Source of the DNA: Methylophaga sp.
GTDB lineage: Bacteria > Pseudomonadota > Gammaproteobacteria > Nitrosococcales > Methylophagaceae
Assembly: GCA_030148085.1 (NCBI GenBank)
Contig: JASBUF010000061.1
Span: 1 to 64,000, forward strand
DNA: 64,000 bases
Reading direction: 5' to 3'
A model generated the notes under the pieces. That model did no database searches, had not been told where the DNA came from, and saw only the letters and a program-made list of their open reading frames with translations. The translations under genes and the position numbers were made by a program. Of this stretch, positions 9,157 to 17,053 are shown piece by piece; position 1 is the first letter of the stretch; each line of letters begins with the position of its first letter.

Positions 9157-9945
9157 ATGGGTTTCCTGCAAGGCAAACGTGCGTTAATTGTGGGGGTTGC
9201 CAGCCCACGTTCCATTGCGTCAGGGATCGCTCATGCGATGGCCCGTGAAGGCGCTGAACTGGCATTCACCTATCAAAACGAAAAACTCAAGTCCCGCGTT
9301 GAGAAAATCGCTGAAGAATGCGGCTCTGATCCTGCCCTCGTCTTTCCTTGTGATGTCAGCTCAGATGAGCAAATCAATGCTGTCTTCGAACAACTGGGCA
9401 AGCACTGGGATGGCCTGGACAGCATCGTCCACTCGGTCGCCTTCGCGCCACGTGAACAGCTACAAGGCGGTTTCGTTGACAGCGTGACCCGTGAAGGCTT
9501 TTCCATGGCCAACGATATTAGTGCCTACAGCTTTGCTGCGCTGGCCAAAGCCGGTAAATCGATGATGGCAGGCCGTAACGGTTCCCTGCTGACGCTGAGC
9601 TACCTCGGTGCTGAACGTGCCATTGATAACTACAACGTCATGGGCGTGGCTAAAGCCGCGCTGGAAGCCACTGTCCGTTACATGGCCTACTCTCTGGGCG
9701 AAGAAGGCATTCGTGTGAATGCAGTATCAGCCGGCCCGATTAAAACCCTGGCCGCTGCCGGTATCGGTGACTTCGGTAAGATGCTCGCCTATGGAGAGCG
9801 CAATTCACCGCTGCGTCGTAACGTCACCATTGAGGAAGTCGGCAATGTCGGCGCTTTCCTCTGCTCTGATCTAGCATCCGGCGTCACCGGTGAAATCACC
9901 TATGTGGATGCTGGCTACAACATCGTCGGTATCGGCGACAAATAA
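9157..9945 (+). CDS. fabI: enoyl-[acyl-carrier-protein] reductase (NADH)
   Basis: Catalyses the last reduction of each fatty-acid elongation cycle. The 262-residue short-chain dehydrogenase-type protein starts [16 protein letters not shown] and has the FabI catalytic residues Tyr149, Tyr159 and Lys166 (Y-x6-K), with [13 protein letters not shown] in the substrate loop. TAGGAGAG lies a few bases before the ATG. A hairpin terminator follows directly. Confidence 0.96.
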   Translation: MGFLQGKRALIVGVASPRSIASGIAHAMAREGAELAFTYQNEKLKSRVEKIAEECGSDPALVFPCDVSSDEQINAVFEQLGKHWDGLDSIVHSVAFAPREQLQGGFVDSVTREGFSMANDISAYSFAALAKAGKSMMAGRNGSLLTLSYLGAERAIDNYNVMGVAKAALEATVRYMAYSLGEEGIRVNAVSAGPIKTLAAAGIGDFGKMLAYGERNSPLRRNVTIEEVGNVGAFLCSDLASGVTGEITYVDAGYNIVGIGDK

Positions 9946-9970
9946 GTCCAGACCAATCTGCTAGTATGAC

Positions 9971-10004
9971 AAACAGGGCATTTTTTAATGCCCTGTTTTG
10001 TTTT
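9971..10004 (+). terminator. Rho-independent terminator after fabI
   Basis: Inverted repeat AACAGGGCATT / AATGCCCTGTT with a short T loop, followed by TTGTTTT. Confidence 0.75.
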
Positions 10005-10024
10005 AAGCACAGGGAATCGCTCGA

Positions 10025-11227
10025 ATGTCACACACTCACGCCATGACCTTGCTGGTCTTCATCGTCCTCGGTGCCATTGGTGGCATCATCTTTGGCTGGT
10101 ATGCTGGTGAGGCCGCAACGAGTATCAGCTGGCTCGGCACCCTGTTTCTCAATGCACTTAAAATGACCATTATCCCACTGGTCATTGCATCCATTATCAG
10201 CGGCATCGGCTCGCTGGGTGATATCCGCCGCCTGGGGAAGCTTGGCGGCTATACGGTTATCTATTACACCATTACCACTGGTATTGCCGTGTTTATCGGC
10301 CTGCTGGTCGTGAATTGGATCCAACCCGGTGCCGGAGTACAGCTAACGCAAACTAGCGTACCGGAGCATATTCTGGAAAAACAAGGTACCGGTATCAGTG
10401 ATATCTTTTTATCGCTGATTTCACCCAACCTCGTGTCATCAGCGAGCCAGACGCAATTACTGCCACTTATCGTGTTCGCCATTATTTTTGCTATGGCACT
10501 GACTACCATCGGCGACAAATCCAAACCGGTATTTGCGCTGTTTGATGGCATCAATGAAGCGATGATGAAATTGGTCATATGGATCATGCATCTTGCCCCT
10601 GTCGGCATCTTTGCCTTAATCGCAGCCAGACTGGGCAGTGTCGGTGGCGGTGAACAGTTTATGGCTGAGATCAAAGCTGTCGGCCTGCATGTAGTGACCG
10701 TACTGACCGGCTTGTTTATCCATACTTTAGTATTGATCGCAGTTATGCTGTTTATTGCACGGCGCGGCTTTGATTACCTTGTTGGTATGGCCCGCGCGCT
10801 GATAACTGCATTCGGCACAGCGAGTTCCTCTGCCACCCTTCCGCTGACAATGGAGTGTGCCCGTGAGAACCGGGTTGATCCCAAAGCGGTGAAATTTGTC
10901 TTGCCTCTGGGCGCTACCATCAATATGGATGGCACAGCGCTGTATGAAGCGGCCGCGGTCATGTTTATTGCGCAAGCCTATGGCATTGACTTGAGCCTGA
11001 CACAACAAGCCATAGTCTTTATTACCGCTACACTGGCAGCAATCGGGGCTGCTGGTATTCCTGAAGCCGGTCTAGTGACCATGGTAATTGTGCTAACCGC
11101 TGTGGGCTTGCCACTCGAAGGCATAGCACTGCTACTGGCTGTTGACTGGTTTCTTGATCGTTTCCGTACCACCGTCAATGTCTGGGGCGATAGCGTAGGT
11201 GCCGCCGTCATTGATCGACTGACATAA
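10025..11227 (+). CDS. dicarboxylate/amino acid:cation symporter (DAACS family)
   Basis: A 400-residue multi-pass inner-membrane transporter of the GltP/DctA type, which takes up C4-dicarboxylates or glutamate/aspartate with protons or sodium. Family hallmarks are the serine-rich re-entrant loop TAFGTASSSATLPLTMEC and the NMDGTALYEAAAVMFIAQ substrate/cation segment. Which substrate it carries cannot be read from the sequence. AGGGA precedes the ATG by about nine bases. It stands alone between two terminators. Confidence 0.9.
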   Translation: MSHTHAMTLLVFIVLGAIGGIIFGWYAGEAATSISWLGTLFLNALKMTIIPLVIASIISGIGSLGDIRRLGKLGGYTVIYYTITTGIAVFIGLLVVNWIQPGAGVQLTQTSVPEHILEKQGTGISDIFLSLISPNLVSSASQTQLLPLIVFAIIFAMALTTIGDKSKPVFALFDGINEAMMKLVIWIMHLAPVGIFALIAARLGSVGGGEQFMAEIKAVGLHVVTVLTGLFIHTLVLIAVMLFIARRGFDYLVGMARALITAFGTASSSATLPLTMECARENRVDPKAVKFVLPLGATINMDGTALYEAAAVMFIAQAYGIDLSLTQQAIVFITATLAAIGAAGIPEAGLVTMVIVLTAVGLPLEGIALLLAVDWFLDRFRTTVNVWGDSVGAAVIDRLT

Positions 11228-11253
11228 AAAAAGCGCCTTCGGGCGCTTTTTTT
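11226..11253. terminator. bidirectional terminator between the symporter gene and ppiD
   Basis: AAAAAAGCGCC-ttc-GGGCGCTTTTTT: a six-base GC-rich stem flanked by A and T runs, suitable for both converging genes. The A run overlaps the symporter stop codon. Confidence 0.85.
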
Positions 11254-11273
11254 AGTGTTATCAATATAGCAAC

Positions 11274-13157
11274 TTAACGTAAAGTCTTATCGATAATTTC
11301 GATATCGGCTTCCGCTCGCAGAGCCGCAATAAAGGCCTGCATCTCGGCATTAGCCTGCATTTGTGTTAATTGTTGCTCCATCGCCTGTTTATCTTCGTCA
11401 GCGACATTGGCTATATCGCCATTTTCAGCAGCAATAAGCTGAATCAGAACATAGTTGCCGTTATCCGCTGTAAAGCCTGCATACTGAGCCTCACTTTGAG
11501 GTTTCGGCATGGCAAACGCACGTTGTAGAATTTGCGCACTGACCGCCTCATCATCACGGCTGTATGACTGGGCAGATTGCCAGTTATCAACCAATGATTC
11601 AGCCGCAGCACCGGACTTGAGTTCTGCAAGAATAGCTTCACCTTTTTCACGTGCAAACTGACTGGCTTGGTCAAACAACAGTTGTTGACGAATAGCGGGT
11701 TCAACTGACTCAAACGGCAACACCGATTCAGGGATGTGCTTATTCTTATGAACCACTACAAGGTGTGTATCAGAGAGTTCAATCACCGAACTGTTGAGTT
11801 CATTTTTCAATACATCATCACTGAAGGCAGCAGTTATAACCTTAGCTTCACTGCTGATGCCCACCTCTGTACCGGATTGAGTGAACAGCTCGGTAGTCTT
11901 GATATCAAGACCTAAGGCTTCAGCGGCCACATCCAGACTATCCGGGTTTTCGAAACTCAGGTTAGCCAACTGCTCTGCCGCGTCAAAGAAACGGTTTTCA
12001 GCCTGTTGCAGACGGTAGCGTTTTTCAACGTCGTTACGAACCTGTTCAAACGCCTGTACTTCAGGACGCTGAATATCGGTCAGTTTAATCAAGTGATAAC
12101 CAAACTCGCTCCGCACCGGCTCTGTTACATCCCCTACCTGCGCCAAAGCAAAGACCGCTTCTTCAAAAGCAGGATCCATCACGTCACGACCGAAATAGCC
12201 CAAATCACCGCCTTGAGTAGCTGAGCCTGTGTCCTGCGAGGTTTGCTTGGCGAGTTCAGCAAAGTCTTCGCCCTGCGCCAGACGTTCGGCAATCGCTTCG
12301 ATCTGTTGCAGCGCCTGTTCGTCATCACCTTCAATCAGAATATGGCTGGCTTTGCGTTGCTCTGAACCAACAAACTGGGCTTCATTATCAGCGTAGAACT
12401 GTTTCAGATCCGTATCATCGATTTCGATGCCGGCTGCAATCGTATCCAGATCCAGCTCAATAAAATTCAGCTTAACCTGTTCAGGCGCTATGTAAGCAGA
12501 CTGATTCGCTTCGAAGTAGTCACGTACAGCGCTATCATCAATACTGACCTGAGTCAGATAGTTCTGCACTGGCACCACACCATAAGCAATCTCACGTTGC
12601 TGGCTTTCCAGGGCTAGAAGACGGTTTAGTGTGTGTTCGCTGACAAATGCAGATCGCTCAATATTACGACTTAATTCCTGCGCCAGTAAGTCGGTACGTA
12701 ACTGTGCTTCATACATGGCCGGCGAGTAGCCTGCCCGTGCCAGCACCATTGCATAGTACTCGGAATCAAACTGACCATCACGCTGAAATGCCGGTGTGGT
12801 GCGAATCATCTCTGACACGGCGGTGTCACTGATGGTTTGTCCCAGTGAGGCATTGGCTTCACGTAATAATTGTTGCTCAATCAAGCCATCAAGAATATTA
12901 CGTTTAACCAGTGCACCCTCAAACATGGCTGGGTCAAACTGTTCGCCCAACACATTCCGCATCTGGTCACGATATTGTTGAACTGACTGCTGTAAGCTGG
13001 CCTGTGTGATTTCTTTGCCGTTGACTTCAGCGACGACGACGTCGGAAGCCCCGGTAAGGTATGAGTTAACACCCCAGAGGGCAAATGGAATACTAATCAG
13101 ACCGACGATGAACCAGGCGATCCACCCCTGAGCCCGATCACGAATGAAATGCAACAT
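11274..13157 (-). CDS. ppiD: peptidyl-prolyl isomerase/chaperone PpiD
   Basis: Membrane-anchored periplasmic chaperone near the Sec translocon. The 627-residue protein has one N-terminal transmembrane helix (about residues 12-32), a SurA-like N-terminal chaperone region, a parvulin domain (about 265-365: KASHILIEGDD ... GGDLGYFGRD ... EFGYHLIKLTDI) and a long C-terminal half. Length matches E. coli PpiD (about 620). As in E. coli it lies downstream of hupB, but here two tRNA genes sit between them. Confidence 0.93.
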   Translation of the reverse strand: MLHFIRDRAQGWIAWFIVGLISIPFALWGVNSYLTGASDVVVAEVNGKEITQASLQQSVQQYRDQMRNVLGEQFDPAMFEGALVKRNILDGLIEQQLLREANASLGQTISDTAVSEMIRTTPAFQRDGQFDSEYYAMVLARAGYSPAMYEAQLRTDLLAQELSRNIERSAFVSEHTLNRLLALESQQREIAYGVVPVQNYLTQVSIDDSAVRDYFEANQSAYIAPEQVKLNFIELDLDTIAAGIEIDDTDLKQFYADNEAQFVGSEQRKASHILIEGDDEQALQQIEAIAERLAQGEDFAELAKQTSQDTGSATQGGDLGYFGRDVMDPAFEEAVFALAQVGDVTEPVRSEFGYHLIKLTDIQRPEVQAFEQVRNDVEKRYRLQQAENRFFDAAEQLANLSFENPDSLDVAAEALGLDIKTTELFTQSGTEVGISSEAKVITAAFSDDVLKNELNSSVIELSDTHLVVVHKNKHIPESVLPFESVEPAIRQQLLFDQASQFAREKGEAILAELKSGAAAESLVDNWQSAQSYSRDDEAVSAQILQRAFAMPKPQSEAQYAGFTADNGNYVLIQLIAAENGDIANVADEDKQAMEQQLTQMQANAEMQAFIAALRAEADIEIIDKTLR

Positions 13158-13214
13158 GGAAGAGAACCTTCATTTCTTATGTGTTGAACAGACGGATAGT
13201 CTAAACCATCAGGC

Positions 13215-13246
13215 AAAAAAAAAGGCGCATACGATGCGCCCTTTTT
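13215..13246 (-). terminator. terminator of the hupB-tRNA unit
   Basis: Stem GGCGCAT-acg-ATGCGCC, with an A run on its left side that reads as a U run on the minus strand, just after tRNA-Asp. A short T run on the other side could also stop plus-strand reading. Confidence 0.8.
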
Positions 13247-13252
13247 CGTCTT

Positions 13253-13329
13253 TGGCGGAGCGGACGGGACTCGAACCCGCGACCCCCGGCGTGACAGGCC
13301 GGTATTCTAACCAGCTGAACTACCGCTCC
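13253..13329 (-). tRNA. tRNA-Asp (GTC)
   Basis: 77 nucleotides including an encoded CCA end. The seven-base acceptor stem GGAGCGG pairs with CCGCTCC. D-loop TAGTTCAGCTGGTTAGA, anticodon loop CTGTCAC with anticodon GTC, T-loop GGTTCGAGTCC. It follows tRNA-Val by nine bases on the minus strand. Confidence 0.97.
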
Positions 13330-13338
13330 AAAAATTCC

Positions 13339-13414
13339 TGGTGGGTGCTGAGGGGTTCGAACCCCCGACCCTCGCCTTGTAAGGGCGATGCTCTCCCAGC
13401 TGAGCTAAGCACCC
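13339..13414 (-). tRNA. tRNA-Val (TAC)
   Basis: 76 nucleotides including CCA. The acceptor stem GGGTGCT pairs with AGCACCC. D-arm TAGCTCAGCTGGGAGAGC, anticodon loop CTTACAA (anticodon TAC), T-loop GGTTCGAACCCC. It begins 11 bases after the hupB stop codon with no terminator between them. Confidence 0.97.
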
Positions 13415-13425
13415 CAGAAAAACGA

Positions 13426-13698
13426 CTAGTTTACAGCATCCTTCAGCGCTTTACCAGCTTTAAATGCTGGAATCTTAGCGGCAGCAATTTTGATTTCTTC
13501 GCCAGTACGTGGGTTACGACCAGTGCGTGCAGCACGTTCACGAACAGAGAAAGTACCGAAGCCAACCAGTGTCACTTGATCGCCTTTGCTCAGCGCTTTA
13601 GTAACAGCTGAAGTCATGCCGTCTACGGCTTGAGCGGCTTTTGCTTTAGAAATGTCTGCAGCTGCAGCAACTGCATCGATGAGTTCAGATTTATTCAC
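13426..13698 (-). CDS. hupB: DNA-binding protein HU
   Basis: Nucleoid protein that bends and compacts DNA. The 90 residues show the complete HU fold, starting [11 protein letters not shown], with [24 protein letters not shown] forming the DNA-embracing arms and the [13 protein letters not shown] tail. Length is exactly typical. It has its own 209-base upstream region. Downstream lie tRNA-Val, tRNA-Asp and ppiD on the same strand; lon, often upstream of hupB, is absent here. Confidence 0.96.
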   Translation of the reverse strand: MNKSELIDAVAAAADISKAKAAQAVDGMTSAVTKALSKGDQVTLVGFGTFSVRERAARTGRNPRTGEEIKIAAAKIPAFKAGKALKDAVN

Positions 13699-13907
13699 AG
13701 CTTAATTCCTCATATCTTTATTAATCGTTATACGTCCAAGTACCGGCAGCTTTGCTGTCTGGCTCAGTGCAACCGGACTGTGAGTATCTAACTACAGCAA
13801 AAACAACGTGTCAAGACGAATAGTCTGTGTTTCTGGCAAGATTTTATCTGGGTTTTCGGCCACTTTAACGCAGGTGGTTGACAATCCAGTTCAGGCCATG
13901 AATATTG

Positions 13908-14711
13908 TCAGGTTCGCTCACTTTGTAAAAAAGCATGTGTCAGTTGAACAAACTGTTCCACTGAAACTGTCTCAGGTCTCTGTGCCGGGGCGATACCAAC
14001 CTGCTCAATCAGCTCTGAAGTTACCAGTTTTTTCAATGTGTTAGCGATCGTCTTGCGTCGCTGACTGAATGCCTGTGTGACGATTTTATTCAAGGCTTCC
14101 AGATCCACCTCTCCGCCCCGACGCTGTTGCAACGGCTGCAGATAAATAATCGCAGATTCGACCTTGGGTGCCGGATCAAAGGCTTCTGGAGGAACGATAA
14201 ACAGTTGTTCTGCGTAACACTGATGCTGCAGCATGATACTCAAACGACCATACTGCTTTGAGCCAGGCTGCGCACAGATCCGTTCCACCACTTCACGCTG
14301 TAGCATGAAACACATATCGTCGACACAGCTCGCCTGTTCCAGTAAGTGGAACAATAACGGGGTGGTAATGTTATAAGGCAGGTTACCGATCACTCGCAAC
14401 GATTCATCGCTAGTCTGCAGGCTGCGATAATCAAACCGCAACGCATCTGCTTCATGAATCTGCAACTGAGGATAGGCTGCAAGCTTTTTCCGCAAGAGCG
14501 GTACCAGATCCCGATCCAGTTCAATCACATCAAGTCTGTCACAACGCTGAAGTAGCGGTTCAGTCAACGCCGCACGTCCCGGACCGATTTCAACCAGATG
14601 CTGCCCGGGTGCAGGACTTATCGCATCAACTATGGCCTCAATAATGCCAATGTCTTGCAGAAAATTCTGGCCGAAACGTTTACGGGCGCGGGGGTATAAG
14701 CTTTCTGTCAT
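13908..14711 (-). CDS. rsmA: 16S rRNA dimethyladenosine transferase
   Basis: KsgA/RsmA dimethylates two adenines at the 3' end of 16S rRNA during 30S assembly, using S-adenosylmethionine. The 267-residue protein has the RKRFGQNFLQD start, SAM motif VEIGPGRAALTEPL and catalytic motif GNLPYN. It follows pdxA by eight bases, giving the conserved lptD-surA-pdxA-rsmA order. Confidence 0.96.
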   Translation of the reverse strand: MTESLYPRARKRFGQNFLQDIGIIEAIVDAISPAPGQHLVEIGPGRAALTEPLLQRCDRLDVIELDRDLVPLLRKKLAAYPQLQIHEADALRFDYRSLQTSDESLRVIGNLPYNITTPLLFHLLEQASCVDDMCFMLQREVVERICAQPGSKQYGRLSIMLQHQCYAEQLFIVPPEAFDPAPKVESAIIYLQPLQQRRGGEVDLEALNKIVTQAFSQRRKTIANTLKKLVTSELIEQVGIAPAQRPETVSVEQFVQLTHAFLQSERT

Positions 14712-14719
14712 TGTTGTAC

Positions 14720-15703
14720 TTAACTGTTTGCCATTACTAAAGCCATGTCGACAGCAGCCTGTAAACTACTTGCCGACGCCCTGCCGCTAGCGGCCAAATC
14801 GAGTGCTGTGCCGTGATCCACTGAAGTTCGGATAAAGGGCAGCCCCAAAGTCACATTAACAGCCTTACCAAACCCATGATGTTTCAGTACCGGTAAGCCC
14901 TGATCATGATACATTGCCAGCACCAGATCGTAGTCTACCAGCTTGTCCTGATTGAAAATCGTATCGGCAGGCCAGGCACCTGATAGCGCTATACCTTGTT
15001 GTAAAAGCGAGTCAATCGCTGGCTGAATGGTGTCGATTTCCTCACGTCCCAGATAGCCACCCTCCCCGGCATGAGGATTCAAGCCACACACGGCAATACG
15101 CGGCTGGGCAATGCCAAACTGCTGTTTGAGACTTGTATCAATAATCTGGATAACCTGAGTCAGGCTGTCTCTGGTGATGGCTGAGCTCACTTGCATTAGT
15201 GGCAAATGCGTTGTGGCCAATGCAACACGTAAGGTGTTGGTCGCCAGCATCATTACGACTTTACTGACACCTGCACCATCGGCAAAAAATTCGGTATGGC
15301 CACTAAAATCATAGCCAGCCTGATTGATCACACCTTTATGAACCGGCGCAGTGACAATGGCATCAAAGTCGCCATTCAAGCTACCGTCCAGAGCAGTCTG
15401 TAAGGTATCCAATACATAACGGCTATTGGCTGAATTTAACTGTCCAGCCTGTACCGTTTGGGCCAGCGCATGAGGCAAAACATAGAGTTGTCCGGGCTGT
15501 GCCGGCTGCACAGCATCATTTAGTGACAACTCAATAAGTTCAAGCGGAAGAGCTAGCTGTGACGCCCGCGCCGCAAGTAATTCGGGCGAGGCAATTGCAA
15601 CCAGTTGTGCCTGCTGTCGCTGCTGGGCTAATTGAATGCACAGATCCGGACCAATGCCTGCGGGCTCACCACAGGTCAATGCTATCCGTCGCGCTTCACT
15701 CAA
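14720..15703 (-). CDS. pdxA: 4-hydroxythreonine-4-phosphate dehydrogenase
   Basis: Oxidises 4-phosphohydroxythreonine with NAD in vitamin B6 synthesis. The 327-residue protein has TCGEPAGIGPDL at the start and the metal-binding histidine segments HTEFFADG, NPHAGEGG and MYHDQGLPVLKHHGFG. The start codon is TTG within TTGA, overlapping the surA stop, so initiation looks translationally coupled. No in-frame ATG lies nearby. Confidence 0.94.
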   Translation of the reverse strand: MSEARRIALTCGEPAGIGPDLCIQLAQQRQQAQLVAIASPELLAARASQLALPLELIELSLNDAVQPAQPGQLYVLPHALAQTVQAGQLNSANSRYVLDTLQTALDGSLNGDFDAIVTAPVHKGVINQAGYDFSGHTEFFADGAGVSKVVMMLATNTLRVALATTHLPLMQVSSAITRDSLTQVIQIIDTSLKQQFGIAQPRIAVCGLNPHAGEGGYLGREEIDTIQPAIDSLLQQGIALSGAWPADTIFNQDKLVDYDLVLAMYHDQGLPVLKHHGFGKAVNVTLGLPFIRTSVDHGTALDLAASGRASASSLQAAVDMALVMANS

Positions 15704-16965
15704 AGTTCACGATACTCCACATAGGCTTCGTCACGCATGGCACGCAGCCAGCTTTCCATTTCTTCATCAATCTTACGCTGACGCAGTTGTTCACGCGCCT
15801 TACTGCGTTTGAACTCATCAGCCATATTCTGTTCACGGCGGTCTTCAAGCAAGATCAAGTGCCAGCCAAAACGACTTTGAAACACATCACTCATCTCACC
15901 GATGGCGAGTTCATCCATTTTTTCCTGGAATTCAGGCACCATCACACCGGGGCTAGCCCATCCAAGACTACCGCCCTCAATAGCTGAGCCGGTATCTTCC
16001 GAGTGAGCTCGTGCCAACTCTGCAAATTTTTCACCATTCTCTACCCGCTGACGCAATTGTTGCAGACGTTTTTCTGCTTCTTCATCCGTCATCACTTCAG
16101 AAGTTTTAATCAAAATATGGCTGGCCAGTGTTTGTTTGACCAAATGGACTTCTGCACTTTTTTTGTCTTTCAATCGCACTAGGTGGAAACCACTACCGCT
16201 TCGCAGCGGCTGGCTGATCTCACCTACGGTCAACGCTGGAACAGCCTCAGCAAATAAGGATGGTAGCTCGCCCTGTTTACGCCAGCCAAGTTCACCGCCT
16301 TCTAGGGCATTCTGACCATCGGAATAGCCTGCGGCGACTTCTGCGAAGTCCCCCCCCTCAGCCAACAAGGACTGAATTTTTTCCAGTCGTTGCTGCGCAT
16401 CCTGTACCTGTTCCGGCGAAGCGGCGTCCGGCATGCTGATCAGAATATGCTGCAGTTGGTATTCTTCCTCGCTGCCGGACTGAATAGTCTGAGTGGCAAG
16501 GAAATTATCAACTTCGCGGTCTGACACCACAACACGGTCTTCTACCTGACTTTTACGCAGCCGAGTGATGATCATTTCCTCTCGGATGGTTTCACGGAAC
16601 TGACTAAAGTCATAACCATCTTCTTCAAGCACATCGCGGAACTGACGCAGATTCATATTATTGTTGTTGGCGATCTGACGCAGGGCGGCATTTAAGGCAT
16701 CGTCACCCACGCGCACACCCACCTCTTCTGCCCGTTGCAGTTGTAAGCGTTGAATGATGAGTCGCTCCAACACCTGTTTACGTAAAATATCTGCGGGAGG
16801 AATGGCCGCTTCACGCTGACGGAGCTGTTGACGCACAGTCTGTGACATGTCCATTAATTCACTTTCCAGAATGACCTCATCATTGACCACAGCAATGATA
16901 CGATCCATGGGTGCAGCCCAAACTTGCGTCGCCAGTACTAAACCGGCAATCAGATACTTGATCAA
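15700..16965 (-). CDS. surA: periplasmic chaperone SurA
   Basis: Escorts outer-membrane proteins such as LptD through the periplasm. It has a signal peptide (ending VWA), an N-terminal chaperone region and two parvulin domains (EYQLQHILISMPD ... and TLASHILIKTSE ...). Two starts are possible: a GTG at 16986 without a ribosome site, or a TTG at 16965 eight bases after TTTTGGAG. I prefer the second (421 residues, MIKYLIAGLVLATQVWA signal). The stop overlaps the pdxA start. Confidence 0.93.
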   Translation of the reverse strand: MIKYLIAGLVLATQVWAAPMDRIIAVVNDEVILESELMDMSQTVRQQLRQREAAIPPADILRKQVLERLIIQRLQLQRAEEVGVRVGDDALNAALRQIANNNNMNLRQFRDVLEEDGYDFSQFRETIREEMIITRLRKSQVEDRVVVSDREVDNFLATQTIQSGSEEEYQLQHILISMPDAASPEQVQDAQQRLEKIQSLLAEGGDFAEVAAGYSDGQNALEGGELGWRKQGELPSLFAEAVPALTVGEISQPLRSGSGFHLVRLKDKKSAEVHLVKQTLASHILIKTSEVMTDEEAEKRLQQLRQRVENGEKFAELARAHSEDTGSAIEGGSLGWASPGVMVPEFQEKMDELAIGEMSDVFQSRFGWHLILLEDRREQNMADEFKRSKAREQLRQRKIDEEMESWLRAMRDEAYVEYREL

Positions 16966-17053
16966 AACATTTACTCCAAAATTCACGCAGGCATTATAAA
17001 GGATATGAGCAAGCGATGCTTAAGCCTCAGAGACCGATATTTCTGCCTTTGGT

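Noticed and set aside
13144-13611. 155-residue plus-strand reading frame across the tRNA-Asp/tRNA-Val region
   Set aside because: It runs antisense through both tRNAs and hupB. The TGLEPATPGVTGRYSNQLNY and RGSNPRPSPCKGDALPAELS segments are the well-known false proteins translated from tRNA genes.
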